Part shown: piece by piece, positions 7,874 to 20,271 of the stretch
Position numbering within the stretch: position 1 is the first letter of the stretch
Layout of the letters: every line of letters starts with the position of its first letter
Made by a program: the position numbers and the translations under genes
Assembly: GCA_023544645.1 (NCBI GenBank)
Contig: JAMJFO010000008.1
Coordinates: 4,032 to 68,031 of the forward strand
Source: Desulfobulbaceae bacterium
GTDB taxonomy: Bacteria > Desulfobacterota > Desulfobulbia > Desulfobulbales > Desulfobulbaceae
Direction of reading: 5' to 3'
DNA length: 64,000 bases
The notes under the pieces: generated by a model
Seen by the model: the letters and a program-made list of their open reading frames with translations, nothing else
Databases searched by the model: none
Told to the model about the DNA's origin: nothing

Positions 7874-9709
7874 ATGACATTACTGCTCACCTGCCAGAAT
7901 ATACGCAAGGCCATTGGTCCGCGAACACTGTTTGACTCGCTCTCATTTACCGTGAACAGGGGGGACCGCCTGGCGCTCATCGGCGCCAACGGCTCAGGCA
8001 AAACAACCCTGCTCCGCATCCTCGCCGGCCTTGATTCACCTGACCAGGGTAAAATTTCTCTTGCTCAGGATGTCCTCCTCGGCTATCTGCCCCAGCAGGA
8101 AAATCTTGATGAGCACGCTTCTGCCGCCGAGGTTCTTTTTGCCGCCCTCCACAGCGAACACCTGGATGAGGCGGAACGGCACAACCAGGTCAATGCCATG
8201 CTGAGTCGAGCGGAATTCGACAATTTCGACGTGCCGGTTTCCACCCTGTCGGGGGGATGGCGCAAACGGCTGGCCATCTGCCGGTCGCTTCTGCTGCGGC
8301 CGGACCTGCTGATCATGGACGAGCCCACCAACCACCTTGACCTGGAGGGAATCGTCTGGCTGGAAAAGCTTTTGAACAACGCCTTTCCCGGCTGCCCATC
8401 CACCTTTATCATGGTCAGCCACGACCGTTTTTTTCTTGAAAACCTGGCCACCAGGGTCATTGAAATCTCCCCCTCTTATCCGGAAGGAAATTTCCAGGTT
8501 GACGGCAATTACTCCACCTTTCTCCAGCGCAAGGAACAGTTTCTGGACCAGCAGCAGGATCTTGAATCAAGATTGACAAACCGGGTCCGCCGCGAAACGG
8601 AATGGCTGCACCGGGGCCCGAAAGCAAGAGCAACCAAGGCCCGCTACCGGATCGATGAAGCGCATCGACTCAAAGAAGAACTTGGCCGGTTGAAAACCCG
8701 TAACAGGCTCCGCACTGATATTGCTATTGATTTTGATGCCACCGGCAGAAAAACCAAAAAGCTGATGACCGCCAAGGGGCTGTCCAAATCCTATGATGGC
8801 AAAACTCTTTTCGCAGACCTGGATATCATCCTGTCACCGGGAAAACGGATCGGCCTGCTGGGCAAAAACGGCAGCGGCAAATCAACCCTGATGCAGATCC
8901 TTGCCGCGGCCGGCAGAACAGACGGGCTGCAGCCGGATACGGGTTCCATCAGGACTGCCGATGGGGTCAGGATCCTTTATTTCGCGCAGGACAGAAGTCG
9001 GCTTGTTCAGGAACATACCCTGAGGCAGGCGTTGTCACCTGAGGGTGATTCGGTGATGTACCGGGACCGTTCACTGCATGTCGTCACCTGGGCCCAGAAA
9101 TTCCTTTTCAGGGCTGATCAGCTTGACACCCCGGTGGGCAACCTGTCCGGCGGAGAGCAGGCCAGGATCCTCATCGCAGACCTCATGCGCCGTCCTGCCG
9201 ATATTCTCCTGCTCGACGAACCCACCAATGACCTGGACATACCTTCGATCCAGGTCCTGGAAGAAAGTCTTCTTGATTTTCCCGGGGCCATTGTCCTGGT
9301 TACCCATGACCGTTATCTGCTGAACCGGATATGCGATCTTGTTCTCGGCTTTGACGGACAGGGGAACGTCACGGCATTTGCCGATTATCAACAGTGGCAG
9401 GATTCGCTTGATCAGCAGATGAAAAAAAGTAGCAGGATCTCTGAAACTCCCCGACCGAAACAAATCAGGGAAAAAGCCGGGCGGCTCTCCTACCTTGATC
9501 AGCGTGAATATGACGGCATGGAAGAAATGATCCTGGCGGCGGAAAAAGAAGAACAGGAACTTCTCATGACCATGGACGATCCGGAAAATGTTTCTGACCC
9601 GCAATTATTGCAGGAGTCCTGGAAGAATCTTGAAAAGGTGCAGGAAAAAATCAAACAGCTCTATGCTCGATGGGCAGAGCTGGAAACAAAAAAAAACAGC
9701 GGCAGCTGA
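7874..9709 (+). CDS. uup: ABC-F family ATPase, Uup-like
   Basis: 611-residue soluble protein with two tandem ABC ATPase domains and no membrane segments. Domain 1: Walker A GANGSGKTT (about residues 36-44), signature LSGGWRKRL, Walker B LLIMDEPTNHLD. Domain 2: Walker A GKNGSGKST, signature LSGGEQARI, Walker B ILLLDEPTNDLD. A charged helical linker joins them, and the last 90 residues form a charged coiled coil typical of Uup. Uup relatives bind ribosomes or branched DNA; which role applies here is unknown. ATG 7874 has no clear ribosome-binding site. Confidence 0.9.
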   Translation: MTLLLTCQNIRKAIGPRTLFDSLSFTVNRGDRLALIGANGSGKTTLLRILAGLDSPDQGKISLAQDVLLGYLPQQENLDEHASAAEVLFAALHSEHLDEAERHNQVNAMLSRAEFDNFDVPVSTLSGGWRKRLAICRSLLLRPDLLIMDEPTNHLDLEGIVWLEKLLNNAFPGCPSTFIMVSHDRFFLENLATRVIEISPSYPEGNFQVDGNYSTFLQRKEQFLDQQQDLESRLTNRVRRETEWLHRGPKARATKARYRIDEAHRLKEELGRLKTRNRLRTDIAIDFDATGRKTKKLMTAKGLSKSYDGKTLFADLDIILSPGKRIGLLGKNGSGKSTLMQILAAAGRTDGLQPDTGSIRTADGVRILYFAQDRSRLVQEHTLRQALSPEGDSVMYRDRSLHVVTWAQKFLFRADQLDTPVGNLSGGEQARILIADLMRRPADILLLDEPTNDLDIPSIQVLEESLLDFPGAIVLVTHDRYLLNRICDLVLGFDGQGNVTAFADYQQWQDSLDQQMKKSSRISETPRPKQIREKAGRLSYLDQREYDGMEEMILAAEKEEQELLMTMDDPENVSDPQLLQESWKNLEKVQEKIKQLYARWAELETKKNSGS

Positions 9710-9733
9710 CCCCGGCAGGGGCAGTGGAGTTTG

Positions 9734-10450
9734 CTATTCCCTGAGTCGAATCTGGATGGTACCGTCAACCACCCGGATGCCCTCGACCCCGTCGGCAAAG
9801 GATTTCCATCCGCTCTCCCCGGCACCGAATTCCTTGACCAGGTCAATGTTCTTCATCCCACCAAGCCAGGCATTGGGGAGGGGTACTCCCATCAGGCTGA
9901 CCCCCTTCAGCTTGACCACAGGACGCCCCTCCCGGTAGGCAATCTCGACTCCGGCCCTGACCCTGAGGATCTTGCCGCCCAGCATGGGGAAGTCAGGATC
10001 CATGGGCACCAGAATGCGCGCGCTGACCAAGTCGTCACCAAGATCTATGGCCACCTTGTCGGCAAGGTCGGTATTGGTGGCAATGATGGCATTCACCTCC
10101 CGTTCAGTAAAATGTATTTCCCGGCTGGCGCCTTCTTCGCTATAGGGCTGCGGCCGCAGGCGGCCGTCCGCAGTATAATCACCCGGCGGTTCGGCCGGCC
10201 TGGCCGCTGGCAACCGGCGGTCCTCTGCAGGTGGCTGGATGTCCAGTCTGTCCAGCTTCGCTTCCAACTGTTGCTGTTCGGCCGGAGTCAGAACAACCGG
10301 TTCAAAGGGGCTGGGAAAAAAAAAGGCCCGTATTGCCAGCAGGGTGACGACAACAGTTATAATCACCACTCCAATGACAATACCGAAAACCTGCAGACCG
10401 GAAAATCCTTTTTTCCTTTCTTTTTGTCCTTCTCTTTGATTATTCTCCAC
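9734..10450 (-). CDS. membrane-anchored protein of unknown function
   Basis: 238 residues. The N-terminus is basic and hydrophilic, then one transmembrane helix (about residues 20-46) is followed by a 190-residue domain probably outside the membrane. This domain has an EREVNAII motif and several beta-strand-like repeats, loosely reminiscent of YpmS/DUF2140- or AsmA-like lipid-associated domains. That resemblance is weak and is not claimed as a family assignment. The start is GTG at 10450, supported by AGGAGG five bases upstream. Convergent with the Uup-like gene (24-bp gap). Confidence 0.75.
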   Translation of the reverse strand: MENNQREGQKERKKGFSGLQVFGIVIGVVIITVVVTLLAIRAFFFPSPFEPVVLTPAEQQQLEAKLDRLDIQPPAEDRRLPAARPAEPPGDYTADGRLRPQPYSEEGASREIHFTEREVNAIIATNTDLADKVAIDLGDDLVSARILVPMDPDFPMLGGKILRVRAGVEIAYREGRPVVKLKGVSLMGVPLPNAWLGGMKNIDLVKEFGAGESGWKSFADGVEGIRVVDGTIQIRLRE

Positions 10451-10590
10451 AACAGCCTCCTGTATCCTGAATTTGCAGTAATTATACCCATCCAGGGCCG
10501 AGAAGTCTTAAAAAATATCGGAGGAGAACTTTTCCATAACAACAGGCATTGTACATAGCAATACAAAACATTTACTTAAACTATAACAAC

Positions 10591-11826
10591 ATGAATGGAT
10601 ATCTTGTTTTTATTCTCGCCGTCATCCTGACCGGCTTTTGCCTGGAAGTCCTTGTCGCCCTCCTCAACCTCCGAGCTTTACAGCCTGTTCTTCCTCAAGA
10701 ATTTGCCGATGTATTCGACAAGGAAAAATACGCTCAATCACAAGAGTACACCCAGGCTACAACTCGTTTCGGACTTCTGCAGAATTTTATCATGACCCCG
10801 GTCACCATCCTTTTTATTCTGCTGGGCGGTTTTAACTGGGTGGACAGTCTTGCCCGTTCGTTTGGCCAGGGCCCCATCATCACCGGCCTGATTTTCACCG
10901 GTCTGCTGATGTTTCTTTCCGGCCTTGGCGGCCTGCCGTTTTCCATATATATGACATTTGTCATTGAAGAACGGTTCGGATTCAACAAGACAACGGTCAG
11001 AACGTTTATCCTGGATATGTTCAAATCAATCCTCCTCGGAGTACTCATCGGCGGCCCGATCCTGGCGCTGGTACTCTGGTTTTTTGAGGCCGGAGGAGAA
11101 CTTGCCTGGCTTTACTGCTGGCTCATCGTTGTCGGATTTATGTTTATCATGCAGTTTCTCGCGCCCATTGCCATCATGCCGCTGTTCAATAAATTTACCC
11201 CGCTTGAAGAAGGAGAACTGAAGGACACCATTACGGATTATGCCGGAAAACAAGGTTTTAAAATGAAAGGCATCTACACCATGGACGGTTCGAAACGCTC
11301 CACCAAACTCAATGCATTTTTCACCGGCTTTGGCAAATTTCGCAGAATCGTCTTCTTTGATACGCTCATGGAAAAGCTCTCGACCCATGAGATTGTTGCC
11401 GTGCTGGCCCATGAAATGGGACATTACAAAAAAAAGCATATCTTCAAGATGATGGCGGCATCCATCCTCCAGATGGGCATCATGTTCTATATTCTTTCGC
11501 TGTTTATCAACAACAAAGGACTGTTTGCTGCTTTCGGCATGGAGCACCTGTCGATCTATGCCAGCCTTATCTTCTTTGGCTTTCTCTACTCCCCCATATC
11601 CATGATCCTGGGTATCGTTGCCAACATCATCTCCCGGCGGCACGAATATGAGGCCGATGCCTTTGCCGCCTCGACCACCTCCAGGCCGCAAGACCTCGCC
11701 AGTGGATTAAAAATGCTCAGTGCTGCAAACCTGAGCAATCTCACCCCCCACCCGCTCCATGTCTTCTTGAACTACAGCCATCCGCCGGTACTGGCCAGGA
11801 TCAAGGCTTTACAAAACAAAACATAA
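10591..11826 (+). CDS. M48 family CAAX-type membrane metalloprotease (Ste24-like)
   Basis: 411-residue polytopic membrane protein with the zinc motif HEMGH in VLAHEMGHYKKKH at about residue 283 and a downstream glutamate ligand in RRHEYEADAFA. Hydrophobic segments lie near residues 1-20, 65-85, 95-115, 145-170, 180-200 and 290-345. Ste24-type proteases cleave CAAX proteins in eukaryotes; bacterial members probably act in membrane-protein quality control. ATG 10591 begins at a natural first membrane helix; an upstream ATG at 10549 adds 14 residues. Followed by the glnA terminator. Confidence 0.9.
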   Translation: MNGYLVFILAVILTGFCLEVLVALLNLRALQPVLPQEFADVFDKEKYAQSQEYTQATTRFGLLQNFIMTPVTILFILLGGFNWVDSLARSFGQGPIITGLIFTGLLMFLSGLGGLPFSIYMTFVIEERFGFNKTTVRTFILDMFKSILLGVLIGGPILALVLWFFEAGGELAWLYCWLIVVGFMFIMQFLAPIAIMPLFNKFTPLEEGELKDTITDYAGKQGFKMKGIYTMDGSKRSTKLNAFFTGFGKFRRIVFFDTLMEKLSTHEIVAVLAHEMGHYKKKHIFKMMAASILQMGIMFYILSLFINNKGLFAAFGMEHLSIYASLIFFGFLYSPISMILGIVANIISRRHEYEADAFAASTTSRPQDLASGLKMLSAANLSNLTPHPLHVFLNYSHPPVLARIKALQNKT

Positions 11827-11857
11827 AAAACCCCCCGCAGAAATTCTCTGGGGGGGG
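11825..11857 (-). terminator. rho-independent terminator of the amtB-glnK-glnD-glnA operon
   Basis: On the minus strand a G:C-rich stem (six C:G pairs plus CAGA/TCTG, interrupted by one G-G mismatch, 5-nt loop) is followed directly by six T residues. It lies 35 bp after the glnA stop. The hairpin also sits right behind the convergent M48 gene but has no U-tract in that direction. Confidence 0.85.
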
Positions 11858-11891
11858 TGAGCACCTTGTCCACTTTGCGGCAAGCAGCTGA

Positions 11892-13220
11892 CTAGTAATT
11901 TTTCATGTAATTATCGATTTCCCAATCGGTTACCGCAGTCCGATAAGAATCCCATTCCTGGACTTTCCCTTCAATATACTTTTCAAAAATATGTTGACCC
12001 AGTGTATCCCTGGCAATGGGGTTCTCCTTGAGCGCGATTATGGCTTCTTCCAGGTTGGCAGGGAGACTGTCAATACCGGCGGCATCTTTCTCGGCCGGAG
12101 TCATCTTGAAGATGTCCACGTCCACTGACGCGGGCGCCTCAAGCTTGTTCTTGACGCCGTCGAGACCTGAATTGAGCATCATCGCCAGGGCCAGGTAAGG
12201 GTTGCAGGTGGGATCCGGACAGCGAACCTCGGTCCGGGTTCCGAGACCACGGGAGGCGGGTATACGGATAAGCGCCGAGCGGTTGGACGCCGACCAGGCG
12301 ACATAGACCGGCGCCTCGTACCCGGGAACAAGACGTTTATAGGAGTTGACCAGCGGATTGGTGACGGCAGCAAACCCGCGAGCGTTTTTGGCAATACCGG
12401 CAATATAGTGATATGCAATTTCGCTGAGTTTAAGCGGTCCGTTCTCATCAAAAAATGCGTTGGTGCCGTCCAGGTTGAAGAGCGACTGGTTGGTGTGCAT
12501 GCCGGAACCATTGATGCCAAAAACCGGCTTGGGTATGAAGGTCGCATGAAATCCATGCTGGGCAGCGATGGAACGGACAACCCACTTAAAGGTGACGGTG
12601 TTGTCGGCCGCGGTCAGGGCATCAGCATACTTGAAGTTAATCTCATGCTGCCCCTCGGCAACTTCATGATGCGACGCTTCGATCTCAAAGCCCATGGCCT
12701 CAAGCGTTTCAATAATCTCGCGGCGGCAGTTGATGCCGGTGTCATCCGGATCGACATCAAAGTATCCGGCAACGTCATTGGTTTCGATTTTCGGATTACC
12801 TTTTTCATCTTTCTGAAAGAGAAAGAATTCGCACTCAGTGCCGACGTTCATGGTATAACCGAGCTCCTTGGCCTCGGCCAGGACACGCTGCAGGTTGACA
12901 CGGGGACATCCGGCAAAGGGCGTGCCATCTGATTTGTACACATCACAGATGATGCGGGCAGCGTTGACACCGTTCCTTTCCCTCCAGGGCAGGACAACAA
13001 AGGTGTTGTAATCCGGCTTCAGGTACATGTCCGACTCATTGATGCGGACAAAACCGTCAATGGACGATCCGTCAAACATCATCTGGCCATCCAGAGCCTT
13101 TTCAATCTGGCTGCGGGGAATAGCGATATTCTTCATAAAGCCGAAGATATCGACAAACTGCAGACGGAAAAAGTTAACATTTTTCTCTTCAATGATTTTC
13201 ATTATCTCATCGCGTGTCAT
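11892..13220 (-). CDS. glnA: glutamine synthetase, type I (GSI-alpha-like)
   Basis: Ligates ammonia to glutamate using ATP. ATG 13220, with AAGGAG ahead of it, gives 442 residues, the short GSI-alpha length. Family motifs: [10 protein letters not shown] (about residues 65-74), the metal/glutamate region EGQHEINF, the ATP-loop GSGMHTNQS and [14 protein letters not shown] see neither the adenylylation-loop motif (NLYDLP) nor the GSI-beta insertion, so control would be by feedback or PII rather than adenylylation. Last gene of the ammonium operon, 90 bp after glnD. Confidence 0.95.
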   Translation of the reverse strand: MTRDEIMKIIEEKNVNFFRLQFVDIFGFMKNIAIPRSQIEKALDGQMMFDGSSIDGFVRINESDMYLKPDYNTFVVLPWRERNGVNAARIICDVYKSDGTPFAGCPRVNLQRVLAEAKELGYTMNVGTECEFFLFQKDEKGNPKIETNDVAGYFDVDPDDTGINCRREIIETLEAMGFEIEASHHEVAEGQHEINFKYADALTAADNTVTFKWVVRSIAAQHGFHATFIPKPVFGINGSGMHTNQSLFNLDGTNAFFDENGPLKLSEIAYHYIAGIAKNARGFAAVTNPLVNSYKRLVPGYEAPVYVAWSASNRSALIRIPASRGLGTRTEVRCPDPTCNPYLALAMMLNSGLDGVKNKLEAPASVDVDIFKMTPAEKDAAGIDSLPANLEEAIIALKENPIARDTLGQHIFEKYIEGKVQEWDSYRTAVTDWEIDNYMKNY

Positions 13221-13310
13221 GGTCAAACTCCTTTTATTGAACAATTGTAAAATTTGCCGGTTTTTCCAGCAGTCACTCCTTTCCTTCATTTAATTCCCGA
13301 CGTGAACCTT

Positions 13311-15898
13311 TCACGCAGGAACTGATTCCTCCATCATAATGCAGCGCAGAAGCGCCTCCCGCACCCTGTCAATCCGAGACTGCTCTTCCAGCTTACGGCC
13401 ATCCCTGAGCGACACGTAAAACACATCTATAAGTTGTTCAACTTCCGTGGCGATTCGCGCCCGGTGGATATCCAGCCCGAAATCAGCAATGGTCTGGGCC
13501 AGATGATAAAGGGTGGCCGGAGCATCCCCCGCATACACCTCTATCACCGTAAAGCGCCGGGAAGTCGTATTATCAATAATCACCTCCTGTTGAAGTTGCT
13601 GTACCTGTTTTTTCGGCCCTGATTCTGCCGCGAACACTTTCCGCCGCAGCTGACTTCCTACATCGAGCCGGTAATTAACGGCCAGATTTATATCTCTTTC
13701 CAGGCCATCCCAGTCCTGCTCACTGAAATCGATCCCGGCAACGGGAAAAATATTGAGCACATCCACCGCCGTCTGATCCGGCCAGGTAAATATATGGGCG
13801 CCAAGCACTCTGAGGTTATGCAAAGCCAGTATTCCACACAACTTGGCCAGCAGACCGGATCGATCCCTGCTCATGACCAGGAGCGACCAGTAGCCCTGAC
13901 GCTCAGCGGGAAAAAGCAGCACCTTCTGCTGCAGCATCCCGGCCTTGTCCCGGTGGATCTGCAGATGACCGGCTACTGTTTCCGGGGTGAAACTCATGAG
14001 ATAATCATCAGGAAGATCGTCGATGGCTATTCGCGTACCCGTGCCCCCAACAATCTGTCCAACCTGTGCCTTGAGCCACTGAACCCCCTGCTCCTCACCT
14101 TCCGCCACCAGCGACGGTAACCGTTCAACCGTGCATGCCGCTTCAAGGCAGGACTTGATCCGCAGGTAAAAATCGGCAATGAGCGAGGCCTTCCAGCTGC
14201 TCCAGGCCGAAGGCCCTGTGGCCTTTGAATCGGCCACGGTGAGAAGGTAAAGCATGGTCAGACGGTCTATATCGCCTATCAGGGCCCCACTCTGCCTGAT
14301 GAATTCAGGATCTTCCAAATCTCGCCGCATGGCGTTTTCAGGCAGAAACAGATGATAGCGGATCAAAAACGCCAGGCTGTCCTGCTCCCCTTTGTCCAGG
14401 CCCATGCGGGCAGCCAGGGCTGTCACCATTTCCGCTCCCAGCTCCGAATGGTCCATGTTGCGTCCTTTGCCGATATCATGCAGCAGGGCAGCCAGATAGA
14501 GCAAATGCGGCGATTGCAGACCATGGAAAAGCTCCTGTTCGCTCTTTCTCAGTTTTGCCAGTTCACTGACTGCCTGCAGCTGATGGCGGTCAACGGTATA
14601 AATATGATACAGGTCATGCTGCGCAAGAGATTCAACATTGGAAAATTCCGGCAGATATGCGGTAAGAAGCCCGGTCTCAAGCATTGCTTCCAGCACCGGC
14701 ATCGGTTCGGGTGTTTCGGTGAGCAGTTCGAGAAAGGCCTTTGCCACCCTTTTTGATGTACGGAACTTATCGTCCACCAGATGGAGATGACCGGTGATGA
14801 TTTTTCTGGTCCGATGATGAAGGCGCATCCCCGGCTTTCCGGACTGGAGGAAAAACCGCATGAGCAGGTAAGGACGCTTGCGCAGTTCATCAGCATGCCC
14901 TCCCAAACGCACCGACCCGTCGCGCGCCACAATATCCCTTTCAAGCTGCTTCTCATGCCCCGGGCTGCTCGCAAAGCCCACCACCTCGCATACATGTTCG
15001 AAAAACAGATCCGTCACCACCGCGATGGTCTGCAGGTGGCTGTATACTTCACGCATGAAGTGCTCAACACCGAGCATGCCGCCTGAATCCCTGTAGCCGA
15101 AAGCCGCGGCCATTTCCTCCTGGTATTCAAAAAAAAGCTGATCATTTTTTCTCTTGCTGATGTAATGCAAACGGTTCCTGATCCGTACCAGCATGTTCCA
15201 TGATTTTTCAAAGGCATGGCTCTCCTGCCGGTCGATAATCCCCGCCTCGGCAATGGCCGCCAGGTCTGACAGACCAAATACAGTTCTGGAAACCCAGAGC
15301 ATGGCCTGAATATCCCGCAGCCCACCTTTTCCCTCCTTAATATTGGGCTCAAGAAGATAGCTGTGACTACCGAACCTGTCCCGCCGCTCAGCCCGGAACA
15401 GCTCCATAACCTCCACGAATTTTTTCCGCCCGCCATCGAGGATTTTTTTCTTGTACCGCTTCAGCAGGCTGTCAAAGAGTTCGCGGGATCCAGCCAGGTA
15501 CCGGGCATCAAGCAATGATACCTGAAAAATAAAATCTTTTTGGGCAAATCCCACTGCGTCAGCCGGCGTGCGAACGGAATGGCCAACCTCATACCCGCTG
15601 TCCCACAGCGGATAAAGGATCGATTCGGTCACGCCCTGCATGTATTTTGCCGCCCACCTGTCGTGGAGGAGAAGGAGGTCGATATCCGAAAACGGGTACA
15701 ACTCATTGCGCCCGTATCCGCCAAGGGCCACCAGGGCTATTTTACCATTGGCCGCCCGGACTGCTGCAGATCCATCGAAATGCGCGATGATAAATTCATC
15801 GGCCAGCCGGGTCAGGCGGCGGAGAAGCTCATGGCCGGAAACTCCTTCCTTCCAGAGCGCTTCCAGGGCCGCGCTTGCCGAATGGAGAGTGACAGACA

Positions 15899-15899
<1 letters not shown>
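13311..15899 (-). CDS. glnD: bifunctional PII uridylyltransferase / uridylyl-removing enzyme
   Basis: 862 residues, the expected size. Domains in order: nucleotidyltransferase with GGYGRNELYPFSDIDLLLL (residues 60-78), helical linker, HD domain with LLHDIGKGRNMDHSELGAEM (about 472-490) for UMP removal, and two C-terminal ACT domains (about 690-770 and 790-860) that sense glutamine. It transfers UMP to Tyr51 of the PII protein encoded immediately upstream. Its ATG overlaps the glnK stop as TAATG, so target and modifier are translationally coupled. Confidence 0.95.
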
Positions 15900-16246
<347 letters not shown>

Positions 16247-16266
16247 TCACTTCGGATAATTCTGAC

Positions 16267-17493
<1,227 letters not shown>

Positions 17494-18021
17494 ACGCCCT
17501 CCGATTTGCAATAACTTACATTTTTGTAAAAAACTTAACAAAAGATTAACAAAAACTGTGCAATCCGGCAAGGTGTATTCTTTACCCGGATACCATTTTT
17601 TCTCCGGACCGGCACCGCGCCTTATAATGGACGAATCACATCAATTACTTCGCACTGCTGTGGCGGCCGCTCAAACCCTTCCCCGCAACACGATCTGCAA
17701 TCTCCCGGACGCAGCGCTCATTATGAACGCCCTGCTGTCATTCTTGGATGAAATAACTCAAATATTGTGCCATCTATGGATTTATATTGCAGGAGCCGCC
17801 AGGGTGAATGGAACGGCATATACCACTTTTCCCGGTGGCAGGGTGACGCATGCGAGGCCAACCCTCTTCGCAGGCCATCCCAGCAATGCCTGCAGAATTT
17901 TTTTATAGAGCCGGGACAGGTTGCCGTGATCCGGCAGGACAGGCAGGGAACAGAAAATAAATTCGCTGATAGTATATTTTTAACGCGGGGGGACAGTGAA
18001 AAAGAAATCGGCGCGGGCTGC
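17494..18021. other. intergenic region: amtB leader and end of the cytochrome/kinase operon
   Basis: About 530 bp between the kinase gene and amtB, both on the minus strand. Short open frames on the plus strand have no ribosome-binding site and no protein-like composition, so no gene is called. It must contain the amtB promoter; a sigma-54-like element is listed separately. An AT-rich stretch with TTACATTTTTGTAA-like symmetry lies at about 17515-17530, just ahead of amtB. Confidence 0.6.
17757..17772 (-). promoter_or_regulatory. weak sigma-54-like promoter upstream of amtB
   Basis: On the minus strand TGGCAC, five bases, then TTGAG. The -24 element is perfect, but the essential -12 GC reads GA. 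It lies about 265 bp upstream of amtB. Amt operons are often NtrC/sigma-54 controlled, which is the only other reason to consider it. Confidence 0.25.
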
Positions 18022-20271
18022 TCACTCCGGTCGGACAGAGATGATATCGTGCAGGACTTTGCTCAACTGCTCCATATCAAAGGGTTTGGTTACCACCCCG
18101 CTGAAACCGTATGCATAATATTCAGCCATGACCGGATCATTGGAGTATCCGCTTGAAACAATCACTTTCGCTCCGGGGTCCATCTGGAGCAGGTTGGCTA
18201 CAGCCTCCTTGCCGCCCATGCCGCCGGGAATGGTGAGATCCATTATCACGGCATCATACGGAACAGCATTGAGCATGGCTTTCCGATAGAGCTCCATGGC
18301 TTCGGCGCCGTCCCTGGCAAAGGACGGCTCATAGCCAAGATGGGTGAGCATTTCTCCGACAATACCCCTGATCTGTTCTTCATCATCCATGACCAGCACA
18401 CGCCCTGTCCCATGCAGATCCAGGCCTGACAGCTCTATATCCGCTTCCCGGGCCGAAGATCTCCGGGCCGGCAGATAAACAGCGAACGAGGTACCGGCGC
18501 CGGGTTTGGACTCAACCATGATGGAGCCCCGGTGCTTGCTCACGATTGAATGACAGATGGTCAGTCCCAGGCCGTTGCCATACTGCTTGGTGGTGAAATA
18601 GGGATCAAATATCTTTGCCCGGTCTTTTTTTGATATACCCGGTCCCTGATCGGTAAAAACCATTTTGACATAATCACCGGGCGCCAGGGAGACAGGATCA
18701 TTCTCCCTGACTACCACATTCTCGGCCTGCACCGTCATGATGCCCCCGGCCGGCATGGACTGCGCCCCATTCAGGATAATATTCTGGATGACCTGGCTGA
18801 TCTGCCCTTTATCGGCGTTGACCGGCCACAGGCGCTCTTTATAATGATATTCACACTTGACGTTGGAGCCGCTCAAAACGAATCCGGCTGATTCCTCGAT
18901 CAGCTCCTTGATCGACAACAATTTCTTGACCGGTTCACCGCCCTTGGAAAAGGTGAGCAGCTGCTGCGTCAGATTCTGGGCCCGGACAGAGGCCTTCTTG
19001 GCGCTTTCGAGCCAGCCGTGTATTTTGTCACCGGAAGCCACTGTTTTCATGGCCAGGTCGACATAACCTATGATGCCGGTAAGCAGGTTGTTGAAATCAT
19101 GGGCAATCCCTCCCGCGAGAACCCCGAGTGATTCCAGCTTTTGCCCCTTGAGAAGCTCTTCTTCCATTTTTTTGCGCTCGGTGATGTCGCGGATAAAACA
19201 GAAATAATTGCCTTTGTGTTCCATTTCGGCAAAGGTTGCGCTGATTTCTCCGGCCACTATACCGCCGGACTGTGTTTTCAAATTGACCTGGGAGGTCAGT
19301 GAACCTGTTTTTCTGACCCGGGCAAGAATATCTTCCCTTTCCGGGAAAAGAGGAAGCTCAATGAGATCAATGAAGCACATGGCGGTAATTTGGTCTTGGG
19401 AATATCCGGTCATGCCGCAGAGGGCCGGGTTTGCTTCCGCCACCCTCCCTTCTTCGTCAATCAGGACAAAACCATCGGTTGAAGTCTGGAGGATGGTCTG
19501 ATTGCGGAGCATATGGGAGAGTATTTTCTGGTTATTCTCCGACAGACTGTGACTCATGTCGTTGAACGATTCCATGAGCTCCCTGAATTCATCCCGCCCC
19601 GTATAGGAAGAGGTATATCCCAGCTCTCCCTGACGTATTTTTCTTGTGGCTTTGAGCAGTTCCGACACCGGCCGGGTTATAGTGTTTATCAGGTAAAGGG
19701 CGACAATGATAACTATGGCCAGGGAAACTGCCAGGGTAAGGGCCAGCAGCTGCCGGGATCTGCTTACTTTTTCCTGGGCATCGATTGTCCGGCGGCGGAG
19801 TGTTTCATTGGCGGCCAGAGCCATTTCCTGGGAACCGGATATGATCATGTCGCCAATATCCGCGGCAACTGCCTGGAGTCTTCCAATGCGCTGTCTGTCT
19901 GCGGTGGAGGTGATAAAATAGCTCAGGGCCTCCTTGTACTGTTCGGTAAGGGCCTGCAGATCCAGTATCTCCTGCTCGACTTCTGGCTCGTGATGGCACT
20001 CCGTGCATGTATACACCCTGTCCTGGAGCTTCAGGACGTTGTCGACAATAACATCAAGTTCCTTGCCGAACAGGGTTCCGCTGGTATACAGATTTGATTG
20101 GACGGTCTGGACATTGATGACCAGTTCCTGACGGATAATCTCAACCTTGTGCAGGGTCAGGAGAGCGTCGAGATTTGCGGTTGTCTTGTTGACTATGTAG
20201 AGCGTCAAGGCAATGCCGGACAGAAAAAGCAGAAAGAGTGCCATAAATGATAAGATAATTTTTTTCTTCAT
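18022..20271 (-). CDS. hybrid sensor histidine kinase with CxxCH haem motif in its periplasmic domain
   Basis: 749 residues. Order: transmembrane helix 1 (about 5-27); periplasmic helical domain (28-172) with CTECH at 89-93, a c-type haem-attachment motif; transmembrane helix 2 (174-198); HAMP (198-250); PAS (255-365); HisKA with phospho-acceptor His391 in GGIAHDFNNLL; HATPase domain (about 490-605, with DQGPGI and GNGLGLT); C-terminal receiver with VLVMDDEE and phospho-accepting Asp in VIMDLTIPGG. It overlaps the preceding binding-protein gene as TGATG and ends a five-gene operon with a decaheme cytochrome. No output DNA-binding domain, so a partner regulator must lie elsewhere. Predicted role: redox or ligand sensing for the conduit (inference). 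Confidence 0.9.
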   Translation of the reverse strand: MKKKIILSFMALFLLFLSGIALTLYIVNKTTANLDALLTLHKVEIIRQELVINVQTVQSNLYTSGTLFGKELDVIVDNVLKLQDRVYTCTECHHEPEVEQEILDLQALTEQYKEALSYFITSTADRQRIGRLQAVAADIGDMIISGSQEMALAANETLRRRTIDAQEKVSRSRQLLALTLAVSLAIVIIVALYLINTITRPVSELLKATRKIRQGELGYTSSYTGRDEFRELMESFNDMSHSLSENNQKILSHMLRNQTILQTSTDGFVLIDEEGRVAEANPALCGMTGYSQDQITAMCFIDLIELPLFPEREDILARVRKTGSLTSQVNLKTQSGGIVAGEISATFAEMEHKGNYFCFIRDITERKKMEEELLKGQKLESLGVLAGGIAHDFNNLLTGIIGYVDLAMKTVASGDKIHGWLESAKKASVRAQNLTQQLLTFSKGGEPVKKLLSIKELIEESAGFVLSGSNVKCEYHYKERLWPVNADKGQISQVIQNIILNGAQSMPAGGIMTVQAENVVVRENDPVSLAPGDYVKMVFTDQGPGISKKDRAKIFDPYFTTKQYGNGLGLTICHSIVSKHRGSIMVESKPGAGTSFAVYLPARRSSAREADIELSGLDLHGTGRVLVMDDEEQIRGIVGEMLTHLGYEPSFARDGAEAMELYRKAMLNAVPYDAVIMDLTIPGGMGGKEAVANLLQMDPGAKVIVSSGYSNDPVMAEYYAYGFSGVVTKPFDMEQLSKVLHDIISVRPE

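Noticed and set aside
13301-13315. 15-bp inverted repeat CGTGAA-CCT-TTCACG at the glnD stop
   Set aside because: Short arms overlapping the stop codon; no U-tract and no obvious regulatory role.
17558-18156. Two short plus-strand frames upstream of amtB
   Set aside because: Odd composition, no ribosome-binding site, and one runs into the certain kinase gene on the other strand.
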